From NCBI GenBank assembly GCA_963810755.1, contig CAWEOP010000006.1:1-64000 (forward strand): a DNA stretch of 64,000 nucleotides, read 5' to 3'. Both the position numbers and the translations under genes were made by a program. Source of the DNA: FEN-1219 sp963810755. GTDB taxonomy: Bacteria > Pseudomonadota > Gammaproteobacteria > Steroidobacterales > Rariloculaceae. Positions 8,893 to 18,411 of the stretch are shown piece after piece (within the stretch, counting starts at the first letter, position 1; every line of letters starts with the position of its first letter). The notes under the pieces are model-generated. The model worked only from the letters and a program-made list of their open reading frames with translations, did no database searches and was not told the origin of the DNA.

Positions 8893-10239
8893 TCACGACG
8901 CCGTGCTCTGCCAACGCCTTCTGCTCCGCACCATAATCGCGACAATCACCGGAGTCGCCAGCGCCAGGGAAAGTAGATTCGCTACTGCCATTCCCCCGAG
9001 GCCCCACAGGATTCCGAATGCGACGAAGCCGATCACCGTTGCGAGTGAGTAGACGACGCCGAACAACGCGAATGGTTCCCGCTTGTGGGCGCGCAAATAG
9101 GCCGCAATGGGTGTCCCCGCGCACGGGAGCTGCGCGCTCGCCAGCAACCAGATCCAGAACAAGTGCTCCGGCAACAATCGCTCGGCGATTTGGAGGTCGT
9201 ATATGTGCGCGATGCGCAGACCCGCAGCCAGGAGCACGGCACCGCACAACCAGAGGCCGGCGCTGGCGAGCGTCGCCCGGAGCGCTATTCGGTCGAGCGC
9301 CCGGTAGTCGCGCTGCGCGACCGCAATTCCCATGGACGGAACCTTCAGCGAAATCGGCAGCACCGAGGTATTCGTCATCGCGTTGATCAACGTCATACTC
9401 ATGCCGAGTTGGCCCGCTTGAACGGGCCCGAGCAACCGGAACGCGAGCGGCGTCACGACGCTATAAGCAAAGAAGCCCGAAACGGACGAGATCGCGATGC
9501 GCCACTGCATCGACCACATCTCGTTACGCCAATGGACCCGCGGACCAGTCGGGGTCTGCAGCAAGGATCGGTAGAACGGACGCAGGCGGCCGATCTGCAG
9601 CGCAAGCACGCAGACGACGCCCGACGCCACTCCGATCGCGTTCGACCACAGCCCCGCGCCCCCCGCAATCGCTGCGCACAGCGCTCCTTGGGTCGCGAGG
9701 GCCTGGAACCCGCGTATGGCATACAGAGGCCGCAATTGGTTGCATCCTTCGAGCAAGAACTGGGCCGGCATCAGCGCGAGATTGACTGCCGTGATCGCAC
9801 AGAGCGCGAACCACGGACCTTGCCACGCCGTGTCGGGATCACCGGAGAAGATCGCGAGGCCGCCCAGCACGAGGATGATGACCAGCACGAGCGCCCCGGC
9901 CGCAAACCAACTCGCCGCGAGCCGCGCGAGACTCGTGAGTCGCGACAGCGACGCCGCGTCGCCGGAGACGCCCGAGCGCGGATCGTACGAAAGGTGCGCG
10001 AACTCGTGCGCCGCAAACTGAACGACGACTTGGCCGAGGCCAAGCTCGACAAACACTTGAAGGGTGAGCAGACTCGAAAACGCGTAGAAGTATCCCTGCT
10101 CCACCTGCTCGAAGCGCGTAGCCACCAGCAGGGTCGTCGCGAGCCCACCGAGAGCCGGCACGATACGGCCAATGAAGGCGAACGCGAAGGCGGAATCGAA
10201 CCCGAGAGCTGCCCGGACCCTGTCTGCTAGCTTGAGCAT
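8893..10239 (-). CDS. Wzx-like polysaccharide flippase (MOP superfamily)
   Basis: Integral membrane protein of 448 residues with about twelve hydrophobic segments spread over its length, such as FAFAFIGRIVPALGGLATTLLV, ALVLVIILVLGGLAIF and GFVAFGILWGLGGMAVANLL. It resembles the MOP exporters that flip undecaprenyl-linked repeat units across the inner membrane. It lacks the clear sequence signature that would separate Wzx from other exporters, so the call rests on topology and on its place between a GT2 and the GSCFA gene. The frame is intact. No Wzy polymerase is evident in the window; it may lie beyond the left edge. Confidence 0.8.
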   Translation of the reverse strand: MLKLADRVRAALGFDSAFAFAFIGRIVPALGGLATTLLVATRFEQVEQGYFYAFSSLLTLQVFVELGLGQVVVQFAAHEFAHLSYDPRSGVSGDAASLSRLTSLARLAASWFAAGALVLVIILVLGGLAIFSGDPDTAWQGPWFALCAITAVNLALMPAQFLLEGCNQLRPLYAIRGFQALATQGALCAAIAGGAGLWSNAIGVASGVVCVLALQIGRLRPFYRSLLQTPTGPRVHWRNEMWSMQWRIAISSVSGFFAYSVVTPLAFRLLGPVQAGQLGMSMTLINAMTNTSVLPISLKVPSMGIAVAQRDYRALDRIALRATLASAGLWLCGAVLLAAGLRIAHIYDLQIAERLLPEHLFWIWLLASAQLPCAGTPIAAYLRAHKREPFALFGVVYSLATVIGFVAFGILWGLGGMAVANLLSLALATPVIVAIMVRSRRRWQSTAS

Positions 10240-10323
10240 GACTCGACTCGCGGCGGCGAACGCAGGATCACGCGCCGAACCGGCGCATGGGTGAAAGCGC
10301 GACGAGACCCCGCACGCGACCCA

Positions 10324-11295
10324 TCAACGCACTCGGCGCAATCGCACGAACCGTCGAACCTCTTCGATCAATCGGAACATGACGGGCGGCCGGAACCTCG
10401 CGACGCATGCAGCCTTGCGGAGCGCGAGCTCGGCGCGCGCGTACAGTCCGTCCGTGCGACCGCTCAGTTTCTGCTCGCGAGCCGCCGATTGCATGCACCA
10501 GGCCGCCCTCCATCGTCGCTGCCAAGAGTCGACGAATTCTGACGGGAATAGGTCGGGATAGTCCTGCCGCATGAGCTCGACGGCTTTGCCGACGATCTGG
10601 AAATACCTCTCTTCCCCGCTCGTATCCGTTGCGGCGAAGCCGGATTCCATGCGGCGCCACATCCCAAACGGTTCGGGCACGAAACACACGCCGTCGCGCA
10701 TCGCGATCGCCATCGACGCGAAGCCGTCGCAGAAAGCGCCGAGCTGCTGGTGAAACGGCCCCACGGACAACAAGCTCTCGCGGCGATACATGGTTGCATT
10801 TCCCATGAACCAGGATCCGTAGCGTTCCAGCATCCGCCGGGCGTCGGGCGGCGGAAGCCAACGTACGTCGCTTGCCCACATGGGCCGATGAAACTCTCCG
10901 AGATCGGTACCGTCCTCCGTCATGACCTTCGAGATACCGGACACCAGGCCTGCCGACGGAAAACGCTCGAAAGCCGTCAAAGCGTGGGCAAAAAAACCCG
11001 GCAACACCCTGTCGTCCGCGGCCGCGAACACGAGGTACTTCCCGGTCGCCGCACGAAGCAGGACATTGCAGTTGTTGACGACGCCGCCGTTCCGCTCGTT
11101 CCTGATCAGGCGTATGTGCGGATGGCGCGCGCGAAACTCGTTGATGATCTCGACGCTGTTGTCAGTCGATGCATCGTCGGCGACGACGACCTCGCCCGCG
11201 GCGGGCGATTGGCTCAAGATTGCCGTGAGCGCCTCGCCGATGAAGCGCGCGTGGTTGTAGTTAGCGAGCAGAACGGAAAGAGTAGGCTCGGACAT
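10324..11295 (-). CDS. Glycosyltransferase family 2
   Basis: GT-A fold inverting glycosyltransferase of about 323 residues. The start MSEPTLSVLLANYNHARFI at 11295 fits the N-terminus of GT2 domains. The nucleotide-binding residues are in VVADDASTDNSVEII and the metal-binding DxD equivalent is in AAADDRVLPGF. A second acidic motif (QLGAFCDGFASMAIA) occupies the usual acceptor/base region. The frame extends upstream, but that extension would overlap the next gene. It begins 10 bases after the nucleotidyltransferase gene ends, consistent with one operon. Sugar specificity is unknown. Confidence 0.88.
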   Translation of the reverse strand: MSEPTLSVLLANYNHARFIGEALTAILSQSPAAGEVVVADDASTDNSVEIINEFRARHPHIRLIRNERNGGVVNNCNVLLRAATGKYLVFAAADDRVLPGFFAHALTAFERFPSAGLVSGISKVMTEDGTDLGEFHRPMWASDVRWLPPPDARRMLERYGSWFMGNATMYRRESLLSVGPFHQQLGAFCDGFASMAIAMRDGVCFVPEPFGMWRRMESGFAATDTSGEERYFQIVGKAVELMRQDYPDLFPSEFVDSWQRRWRAAWCMQSAAREQKLSGRTDGLYARAELALRKAACVARFRPPVMFRLIEEVRRFVRLRRVR

Positions 11296-11305
11296 CGGTG
11301 CGGGA

Positions 11306-12049
11306 TCACCCTTCGAGAGCGGGCCGACCAACCGCGCTCGGAGGTCGGCGCACGCTCGCGAATTCGGCGCGCGCGGCCGACAAGCTCTCGGGCGTGCCGA
11401 TGTCGCGGTGATAGACACCGTTGTGAAACGTATTGATTCTGCCGATGAAAGCCGGAACCACCTCGGTGCTGAAGTCAATGACGTCTTTGCCGAGACACGC
11501 GAGAAAGTCGATCACGTTGGGCGAAACGATGTAGACGGCGGCGTTAGCGAGGTTGCCCGGCGCGTTCGGGACTTTCTCGTGAAACCTCCGCACGAGGCCG
11601 GAATCGTCGAGCTCCACGATTCCGCAGCTCTCCGGCATAGTCGTGCTGAACGTCATCATCGTGATCTCGACGCGCGGCGAACGGTGCTCGTATGCGTCGA
11701 TGAACGACTGCACGTCGAAGCACGAGAGGTTGTCCGCGTGAACGACCATCGCGGGTCCGCCGCCGAAAAACGCGCGGTTACGCAGCAGAGTGCCACCTGT
11801 ACCCAGCAGCTCTTCTTCGTGCACCGCCGTGACGTGGCGCGCGAATGGCGACCGGCGGAGGTGGTCCACCATCTGTTCCGAGAGCCAGTGCGTATTGACC
11901 AGTAGCGGGTCGACGCCGTTCGGTACCAGGAGCTCGATCCAGTAGTCGATCAGCGGCTTGCCCTCGATCGGCACGAGGCACTTCGGGATCGAGTCGGTTA
12001 GCGGCCGCAGCCGCGTACCGCGCCCGGCGGCGAGCAACAGCGCGCGCAA
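11306..12049 (-). CDS. Sugar-1-phosphate nucleotidyltransferase (HddC/MPG1-like)
   Basis: About 247 residues forming a sugar-nucleotide pyrophosphorylase: it joins an NTP to a sugar 1-phosphate and releases diphosphate. The activating loop is LLAAGRGTRLRPLTDSIPKCL with the basic pair expected of the family, then VVHADNLSCFD (metal Asp) and LANAAVYIVSP. The likely start is a TTG at 12049, two bases after the stop of the upstream kinase, so translational coupling is plausible. With the adjacent sugar kinase and a GmhA-like isomerase it resembles HddC, the GDP-heptose enzyme, but NTP and sugar specificity are not determined by these motifs. Confidence 0.82.
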   Translation of the reverse strand: MRALLLAAGRGTRLRPLTDSIPKCLVPIEGKPLIDYWIELLVPNGVDPLLVNTHWLSEQMVDHLRRSPFARHVTAVHEEELLGTGGTLLRNRAFFGGGPAMVVHADNLSCFDVQSFIDAYEHRSPRVEITMMTFSTTMPESCGIVELDDSGLVRRFHEKVPNAPGNLANAAVYIVSPNVIDFLACLGKDVIDFSTEVVPAFIGRINTFHNGVYHRDIGTPESLSAARAEFASVRRPPSAVGRPALEG

Positions 12050-12051
12050 GA

Positions 12052-13572
12052 TTAGGGGAGCCCTTTTAGCGGCTGCATTTCGGCGAGCAAGTCCGTGGGC
12101 TTCAGCGGAATGTTCCCGATCCTTCCCACCTGACACGCCGCCGCAAGCGAGCCCAGATACGCCGCCTGCCAGGTATCGCATCCGACGGCCATCGCCATCG
12201 AGGCGCAAGTGAGGAGCGAATCGCCGGCTCCGGCAGTGTCCTTGGGGGCCGTGTTGAAGCTCGGGAGCCGGTCCGTATGCCAACCGCCTCCGTTGGCGGC
12301 CGGCGCGTAGATCAGCAAGCCTTCCGCGCCGAGGGTGATCATCACGTTCTTCGTCCTCGCACGTTCCTGCAGGCTCTGCGCGACGACGGCAAGCCCGGAG
12401 CTGAAGTCGCGCAATGCGAGACGCGCCTCGCGCTCGGTCGGCGTCATCAGACGGGTCCCCTTGAACCGCGACACGTCCCCGACCTGCGACGACGACTGGC
12501 TGTCCGCTACGATCATAACGCCGCGTCGCTCGCAATGATCGAATGTCGTCGACGAGATCCTGCGGCAGGCAGCCGTAGTTGAAGTCGGAGAAGATCAGGA
12601 GCGCCAGTCGTGCAGCGCGTCCCGTATCTCGGCGAACAGTCGCTCGCACAGCTCGGCTCGGATGTCGTGCTTGCGAAGATGGCTCACACGCAGCAGCGTC
12701 TTGCCGCTCGCTCGGTACCGTTGCTTGAGCGTGGTCGGCCGGCTGTCGTCGCGATACAGATGGCGTTCGACGCCACGCTCCTGCAGCTGCTCGCTGACGA
12801 ACTCGGCAGTCGCGTCGTTGCCCACCGTCGAAAAGAACGTCACCTGCCGCGCCCAGCCCGCGCGCGTGCGCTGCGACGATCGCCGCGCCGCCGACGAAGC
12901 GTTCGTTTAGGATCGGCGTGACGACGATGGTCGGATCTTCCTGCGACATCCCGAGCGGGTCGCACGTGATGTACTCATCGACGATGGTATCGCCGACGAC
13001 GCAGACCTTCAGGTCGCGCAACCGCCAATAACGCGTTCTCGAGGACCGTCATGGAGAAACCGTGGCGTACGGCGAAGTCCCGTGGCGTGGCGATCGTCGA
13101 GTGATTGATCTGCTGAACTCACGCTTCAGCAGGTCGATCGACGAGAACGTGATCTCGCCGGAGGTGAACAGCAGCTTGCCGCCGTACTCCTGCAGCGCCG
13201 CCAGCTCGGGGTTCTCGTGCAGCTCGTGCTCCTTGCCCTTGACCACGACCGCCGGCCGCAGCCGGCTAATGAAGCTCTCGGGTGGGTCGCGCAGAATGAA
13301 CGCGTGGCTCACGATGCTGATCGAACGCACGCCCTCGAGCCGCAGTGACTCTTCGACCATGGCCCCCGGGGAATCCGAGTCGAGCACGCCGACCACGAGC
13401 ATATCGCCGCATTCGCCGCGAACTTCAGCAGGCGCAGATGTCCCGGATGGACGACGTTGAAGTTTCCGCTTACGAAGACCAAGCGGCCCGTCATGCGGTG
13501 CGCTTCTGCGAGCGCCGCTATCGAATCCGAATGCAATGGCGCGTCATCAGCCCTGGTGATCTGCACGACCAT
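12052..13572 (-). CDS. Fused cytidylyl/adenylyltransferase - PfkB kinase, HldE-like with reversed domain order (frameshifted)
   Basis: The N-terminal part is a TagD/RfaE2-type nucleotidyltransferase with FVSGNFNVVHPGHLR (HxGH) and VVKGKEHELHENPELA. The C-terminal part is a ribokinase/PfkB-type sugar kinase with CVVGDTIVDEYI, FSDFNYGCLPQD and the anion-hole motif DTAGAGDS. Between them, removing single bases near 13120 and 13030 joins IDLLKREF to INHSTIATPRDFAVRHGF and then to LKVCVVGD with no stop, so the two domains form one polypeptide of about 500 residues. HldE has the kinase first and the adenylyltransferase last; here the order is reversed. Two or three more shifts break the kinase. Likely substrate is a heptose 7-phosphate or a related sugar phosphate, by analogy and context. 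Confidence 0.78.
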
Positions 13573-13650
13573 ACGGTCTCCACTTCACGTAACGCGCTCT
13601 GCTTCTGTGTGCGACGCCCCACACGATCCCACTTTTCCGCTCAAGAGTCA

Positions 13651-14517
13651 TCAACTTGCGACCAATTCGGCGACCACATCCTCTGCATCCTGCGGATCGA
13701 TACCGAGGCTCGACTTAGCCGCGGCCATGTCGAGCGATCCGTGTCGGGGCGAGGGAAACTGCGCCTTCGTTTCGCGGTAGGACTGCCCCGCGACGAGATC
13801 GACCGGCGATCCGAGCTTCCGCGCGACGATTCTCGCAAGCGCCACGTACGAGATGTCGCCACGGCCCGACAGATGATGTACGCCTACGCGCTTCTCGGAG
13901 CCGATACGGTAGAGGGCGTCTACGGCGAACGAGAGCGAGATCGGCGAGATGTGCACGTCGCTAAACGCCACGACTCGCTCACCATTCTCGAGCGCGCCCC
14001 GCCACCGCTCGATCAAGGCCGATTCGCGGCCCAAGACCTTGGTGAGGCGCACGATGGCCCAGCGTCCCGGCAACGCGGAGAGCCCCTGCTCGACAGCCGC
14101 CTTCTGCCGTCCGTATTCGGTAGCTGGACAGTATGGGTCCCCGATCGCGGGACGCGGATTCGTGTCGCAGAACACGTAGTTGGTCGACAATAGGACGACG
14201 AACGCCCCGGCAAGTTGTAGAGCGCGCGCAACGCGCAGGGTGCCTTCGACGTTCACGGAGTGCGTGGCAGACGGGTTCGCCTCACACTCGTCGACGCGCG
14301 CGACCGCGGCGCAAAGATAAGCCAATTCGATACGGCGCGGCGGCACCCAATCGTCCGGGACGGTTTGCAAGTCGAGCAGCACGGCGCCCGGCGAATCCAC
14401 GTGCCGTCGTGTGGTATGCGTCACGTTATCGCCACGCTCGCGATGCCTGCGGACCAGAGCGCGACCGATGAAGCCATCTCCTCCGACGACCAGGACGTTC
14501 TGAGCTGCACCCTTCAT
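13651..14517 (-). CDS. NAD(P)-dependent SDR, dTDP-4-dehydrorhamnose-reductase-like
   Basis: Extended-type short-chain dehydrogenase of 288 residues. The Rossmann loop is LVVGGDGFIGRAL and the catalytic pair lies in EYGRQKAAVEQ (Tyr-x3-Lys). LLSTNYVFCDTNP is the RmlD-type STDYVFDG motif with changes. It probably reduces or epimerises a nucleotide-linked keto sugar. The ATG at 14517 overlaps the stop of the methyltransferase upstream by four bases (ATGA), which fixes the start. The frame is intact. Substrate unknown. Confidence 0.85.
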   Translation of the reverse strand: MKGAAQNVLVVGGDGFIGRALVRRHRERGDNVTHTTRRHVDSPGAVLLDLQTVPDDWVPPRRIELAYLCAAVARVDECEANPSATHSVNVEGTLRVARALQLAGAFVVLLSTNYVFCDTNPRPAIGDPYCPATEYGRQKAAVEQGLSALPGRWAIVRLTKVLGRESALIERWRGALENGERVVAFSDVHISPISLSFAVDALYRIGSEKRVGVHHLSGRGDISYVALARIVARKLGSPVDLVAGQSYRETKAQFPSPRHGSLDMAAAKSSLGIDPQDAEDVVAELVAS

Positions 14518-15209
14518 TTCCGGGCGTTGCGCTTCCCCGAACAAACGGCAAACAGGTAGTGCGCCATCGGGAAGTAGCCGGTGTGAACGACCTCGTCGTT
14601 CATCGAGAACATGAATACGTTCTGGCAATAGCGCTGCATGAACTCTCGCAACGCCTTGCCTGATTTGCAGTTGACGTGGCCTTCTTTGCTTTGCGGAGAT
14701 GCGTACACTTGCGATTCGAGTGACGGCGTGCCGACGATGATCACGCCGTCGTCCGTCAGGGAGTCGAGCGTGTTCTCGACGAACTTGCCCTCGTCGGCTG
14801 CCGGGATGTGCTCGAGAACGTCGAGCGAATAGGCTGCGTCGAACTTGTCCGACATCGGCCCGTCTTGGACGATGTCGTGCAGGGCGACGTCGAACTTCCA
14901 ATGCGCGTCCATGCGCTCGCGCACGTCCTCTACGAACAACGGATCGAAATCGATCGCCGTCACGTGCCCGACGTCTTGCTGCACGATTCGCGTGGCGAAC
15001 GCATCGGCGCATCCGACCTCGAGCACGCGCTTCTTTCCGCTGAGCATCTTTGCGACGAACTTGTAGCGAGACAGCACGAACAGCATCCTCTTCGGATCCT
15101 GTTGCCACGCCTCGTTGATCATCAATCCCAGCCGGGCCACGCCGTGCCGCTTCTTGACGTCGAGCAGCAAACCATATTGTGGCTCGCGAGTTTTCTCAGG
15201 ATTCGTCAT
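14514..15209 (-). CDS. Class I SAM-dependent methyltransferase
   Basis: Methyltransferase of 231 residues. Motif I is VLEVGCADAFATRIV, strand 2 ends in VTAIDFDPLFVED, and YSLDVLEHIPAADEG is the family's DVLEHI motif. The ATG at 15209 follows a GGAGG at a good distance. The stop overlaps the next start (ATGA), so it is coupled to the SDR gene. It resembles O-methyltransferases of nucleotide-sugar clusters; a role in methylating the sugar made by this operon is inferred. Confidence 0.86.
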   Translation of the reverse strand: MTNPEKTREPQYGLLLDVKKRHGVARLGLMINEAWQQDPKRMLFVLSRYKFVAKMLSGKKRVLEVGCADAFATRIVQQDVGHVTAIDFDPLFVEDVRERMDAHWKFDVALHDIVQDGPMSDKFDAAYSLDVLEHIPAADEGKFVENTLDSLTDDGVIIVGTPSLESQVYASPQSKEGHVNCKSGKALREFMQRYCQNVFMFSMNDEVVHTGYFPMAHYLFAVCSGKRNARK

Positions 15210-15248
15210 CGTCGTCCTCCAGAGCGCAAACGTGATCGCCGTCGACGC

Positions 15249-16310
15249 TCAACTCCGCATTCTTATGAGGCACCTGCCACCGACCTGACCGGAACGCATT
15301 TTGTCGATCGCTCGATTCACATCCTCGAGCTCGAAATCGTCGGTCAAAAGCTCGCGCAGCTTCAGTCTGCCCGCACGAAACAAAGCGTGATAACGCGGGA
15401 TGTCCTCGTGCGGATTGGCACCGCCGCCGTGCGAGCCTTTAATCGTCTTGCCGAAGTGCAGCGGCAAGGAGTAGAGCGAGACATTGTTGCCTTTGGCCGG
15501 CACGCCCACCAGCACGACGCGCCCGCGGGGCTTGGTGAGCGCGTAGCCCATCTCGATCACGGCGGGGACTCCGGTGTTGTCGATGAAAACGTCCGCGCCC
15601 TCCGGCATGAGTCCAGCGAACGCTTTGCGCACGTCTTCGCGCCCGCCATTCACCACGTGAGTCGCGCCCATGCGCTTCGCGAGCTCCAACCGATTGTCGT
15701 GCAAGTCGACCGCTACGATCGGATAGGCACTCGCGAGCGACGCCGCCTGGACGATGTTCAGACCGACTCCGCCAGCTCCGTACACGACCACGGCATCGCC
15801 GATCTTTATGTGCGCGTCGTTCATCGCAACACCGAATCCCGTCGTAACGGCACAGCCGAACAATGCAGCAACCTCGAGGTCGCTATCCGCCGGTATCAGC
15901 GTCAGCCGATTCTCGGAGACGACCGCGTGCTCGTTGAAGCTCGTGACCCACCCCGCGTTCACCTTCTTGCCGTTCCACCGGTAGGAAGGCGGCTCCGCCT
16001 CGATTCCGAGCCCTTTTCGCCAATGCAGCACCACTCTGTCGCCCGGTTTCACGTAGCGGACACCGGGGCCGGCCTCGAGCACGGTACCGGAGCCCTCGTG
16101 CCCGAGCAGGTGGGGCAAATACTTGTCCTCGCCCTTCGCACCATTGATCTCCCCGAGCTGCGAGCCGCAGATCCCGGAGAAGTGCAACTGAACCAACACT
16201 TGTCCCGCGGCGAGGGTCGGCGGTAGCTCGATCTCGGCGACGACCAGGGGCGCGCGGAGCTCGACGAGGATCGCGGCTCGGGTGGTCGTTGGACGGGTGG
16301 TCGTGCTCAT
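15249..16310 (-). CDS. Zinc-dependent alcohol dehydrogenase (MDR family)
   Basis: Medium-chain dehydrogenase of about 353 residues. The catalytic zinc ligands lie in FSGICGSQLGEI (Cys) and LLGHEGSGTVLEAG (His-Glu), and the NAD-binding loop is VVYGAGGVGLNIVQAA. The usual four-cysteine structural zinc lobe is not visible, which occurs in several subfamilies. The ATG at 16310 follows GGAGA. A longer reading frame to 16367 would overlap the preceding gene. It follows the thiamine-dependent E1 beta gene by 19 bases, and a joint role in oxidising or reducing the product of that enzyme is plausible but unproven. Confidence 0.88.
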   Translation of the reverse strand: MSTTTRPTTTRAAILVELRAPLVVAEIELPPTLAAGQVLVQLHFSGICGSQLGEINGAKGEDKYLPHLLGHEGSGTVLEAGPGVRYVKPGDRVVLHWRKGLGIEAEPPSYRWNGKKVNAGWVTSFNEHAVVSENRLTLIPADSDLEVAALFGCAVTTGFGVAMNDAHIKIGDAVVVYGAGGVGLNIVQAASLASAYPIVAVDLHDNRLELAKRMGATHVVNGGREDVRKAFAGLMPEGADVFIDNTGVPAVIEMGYALTKPRGRVVLVGVPAKGNNVSLYSLPLHFGKTIKGSHGGGANPHEDIPRYHALFRAGRLKLRELLTDDFELEDVNRAIDKMRSGQVGGRCLIRMRS

Positions 16311-16329
16311 GGAGTTCTCCGCCGCCTCT

Positions 16330-17394
16330 CTAGAAGGGGCCGCGGAACCAATCCCCCGGAACGTCATGGGGGGTCGTCCGAGATTGGCGCAAGACCAGAG
16401 GGTTTAGATCCTTGTCGAGCAAGCTCCCGACTGCTTCGACGATGTCCTCCGCGCGGTGGTAGTACGCCTCGCTCAGCGCGGGGCTCGTCGGCGCCGGCAC
16501 GTCGGGGGCGGCGATCCGCACGGGCGGTCGTTTCAGATCGCCGAATCGCTCCATGCAGACGCGCGCGATGATTTCGCCCGCCACGGAACAATTCGCAGCA
16601 CCGGTATCGAGCACGATCAGGCGTCCCGTCTTCCTGACGGAAGCGAAGACTGCATCCCAATCGAGCGGTTGTATGGTGCGCAGGTCGATCAGGTCGACCG
16701 GAGACGCCCTGCGACGCGAGGTGGTCGACCGCGTGGACCGCCTCGATCGTCATGTAGGAAGTGGAGACGATCGTGACGTCGCTGCCCTCGCGACAACGCC
16801 GTTCGCCTTGCCGATAGGCACGCGATAGTCGCCCTGCAGGCACGTCGCCCTTGCAGGTTGTGCAGCCAGCGATGCTCCAGGAACACCACCGGATTGTCGT
16901 CGAAGATGCTGGCGAGCAGCAGGCCCTTGGCGTCCGCCGCGGAAGTCGGCATCACCACCTTGAGGCCGGGCACGTGCGCGAACCAGGCCTGCAGGTTCTG
17001 CGAATGCGTCGGTCCTTGCCCCCAGCCGCGGCCGATGATCAGCGGATGGTGAGCGGCACGGACGTTTGGCCGCCGAACATGAAGATGCCACTTCGCGGCG
17101 TTGTTGACGAGCTGGTCCATGGCGAGCAAGCGCGAAATCGAGACGCTGATGCGTCATCACCGGCCGACAGCCGTTCAGCGCTGCGCCGATCCCGATGCCG
17201 GTCATCGCGTTCTCGGAGGTCGGCATGTCGAATACGCGCTCGGGCCGAACTCCTTCGTGCAAGCCCGAGAGTCGTTCCGAACATGCCCTTCGGATCGTCC
17301 ACGCCGAGCCCGAAGCAGATGCACGCCTGGGTCGTTGGCGCAGCGCGACGGCGAAGCCGTCCCGGATGGCATTCGCGTAAGTGATGAGCGCCAT
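16330..17394 (-). CDS. Thiamine-dependent 2-oxoacid dehydrogenase-type E1, beta subunit (frameshifted)
   Basis: Beta subunit of an alpha2-beta2 E1 enzyme of the acetoin/branched-chain 2-oxoacid type. Pieces on the minus strand in order are MALITYANAIRDGFAVAL at 17394, then FDMPTSENAMTGIGIGAA, LIIGRGWGQGPTHSQNLQ, PGLKVVMPTSAADAKGLL, NPVVFLEHRWLHNLQG, and GAANCSVAGEIIARVCME with LSEAYYHRAEDIV at the C-terminus. Four or five single-base shifts separate them. The SENAMTGIGIGAAL and QGPTHSQ segments mark the subunit. No E2, E3 or lipoyl protein lies nearby, and the gene is surrounded by nucleotide-sugar enzymes, so a classical dehydrogenase complex is unlikely. Confidence 0.82.
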
Positions 17395-17416
17395 GTCGGC
17401 GACCTGCCTTCGCGTA

Positions 17417-18411
17417 CTACGTGCGCGAAGGCATCTTCGGCTGCCGGGAACGGCGAGCGCTCGGCGAATTCGAATGCCTGCTTCGACCTCGCGCGTCGAT
17501 GTCCGCCTGCATCTGCTGCGAATCGCCGGGGTCGCAGCGGTTCGTCCGCAAGCAACGCCGCTCGAGCCGCGACCGATCGGGCTCGCGCGCCTTCCACGTT
17601 CCGGAATTCCGCTTCGGTCCGATAACCGATGTCGTTGTCGTAGAGCGGGCCGCAGTGCTCGCGCCAGCGGTAGGTTGCGAACTCGTAGAAACCGCGGGCC
17701 TTGCCCGGCGCGAATCGTCGCGCGACGGCCTGCACACCGCTCGGTACACGGCGCGCGCGTCGTTGCCGTCGCCGTGCGCTGCGGGCAAGCCCATCGCGCG
17801 CGACCATCTCGTGGATTCGCCGCGGCCTGCGGGCTGGCGCACGCGAGCGGCGAGTAGACGGAGTAGAGGTTGTTCTCGCAAACGAACAGCACCGGCAGCT
17901 TCTTCAGCACGGCGAAGTTCGACCGACTCGAAGAAGACGCCTGTCTCTGCAACCGCGTCGTCCCGAGGAACACGCAACTCACTTGTCGGTGCGCCGCAGC
18001 TTCGCTGCGATAGGCCGAGCCCGACGCCGACCGGCACCGTGCCGCCGACGATCGCGGTGCTGCCCATGAAGCCGGCGTCCTCGTCCACGAGGTGCATCGA
18101 GCCGCCTTTGCCCCGCGCGCAGCCGGTCGCCTTGCCGTAGATCTCGGCGATCATCGCTGGGCAGATTGCCGCCCTTCGCGAGATAGTGCGCGTGCGCGCG
18201 ATGGCCGCTGACCGCGAAGATCGATCGGACGCAGCGCTGCGCCGACCGCCGCCGCCACGCCTTCCTGCCCGATGCGACAGATGCGTCGGGCAGCGCATCT
18301 TGCCTTCGGCGTATACCGCTCCGCGATAGTCTCCTCGACGCGCGCGGAATGCGCATCATCTGCGGGCGAGCAGCGTCGTCGGAGCGACGGAGATCTGCTC
18401 GGGCGATTCAC
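17417..18411 (-). CDS. Thiamine-dependent 2-oxoacid dehydrogenase-type E1, alpha subunit (frameshifted)
   Basis: Alpha subunit partner of the E1 beta gene that follows. Ordered pieces are ARVEETIAERY, MRCPTHLS, IGQEGVAAAVGAAL, GHRAHAHYLAKGGNL, MIAEIYGKATGCARGKGGSM, HLVDEDAGFMGSTAIVGG, LPVLFVCENNLYSVYSPLA (thiamine-binding region), ARGFYEFATYRWREHCGP and SPFPAAEDAFA. The likely GTG start at 18411 overlaps the methyltransferase stop (GTGA). The total of about 330 codons matches the family. Several single-base insertions break the frame, for example in the stretch between 18260 and 18330. E1 enzymes decarboxylate a 2-oxoacid and move the activated acyl group. Here the acceptor may be a sugar, by context. 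Confidence 0.8.

Noticed and set aside
14808..16226. A 470-codon open frame on the plus strand
   Set aside because: It runs opposite a methyltransferase and the zinc alcohol dehydrogenase, which have clear motifs; its translation has none.
16330..18411. Pyruvate or acetoin dehydrogenase complex
   Set aside because: Both E1 subunits are present, but no E2, E3 or lipoyl protein gene lies nearby, and all neighbours are nucleotide-sugar enzymes.
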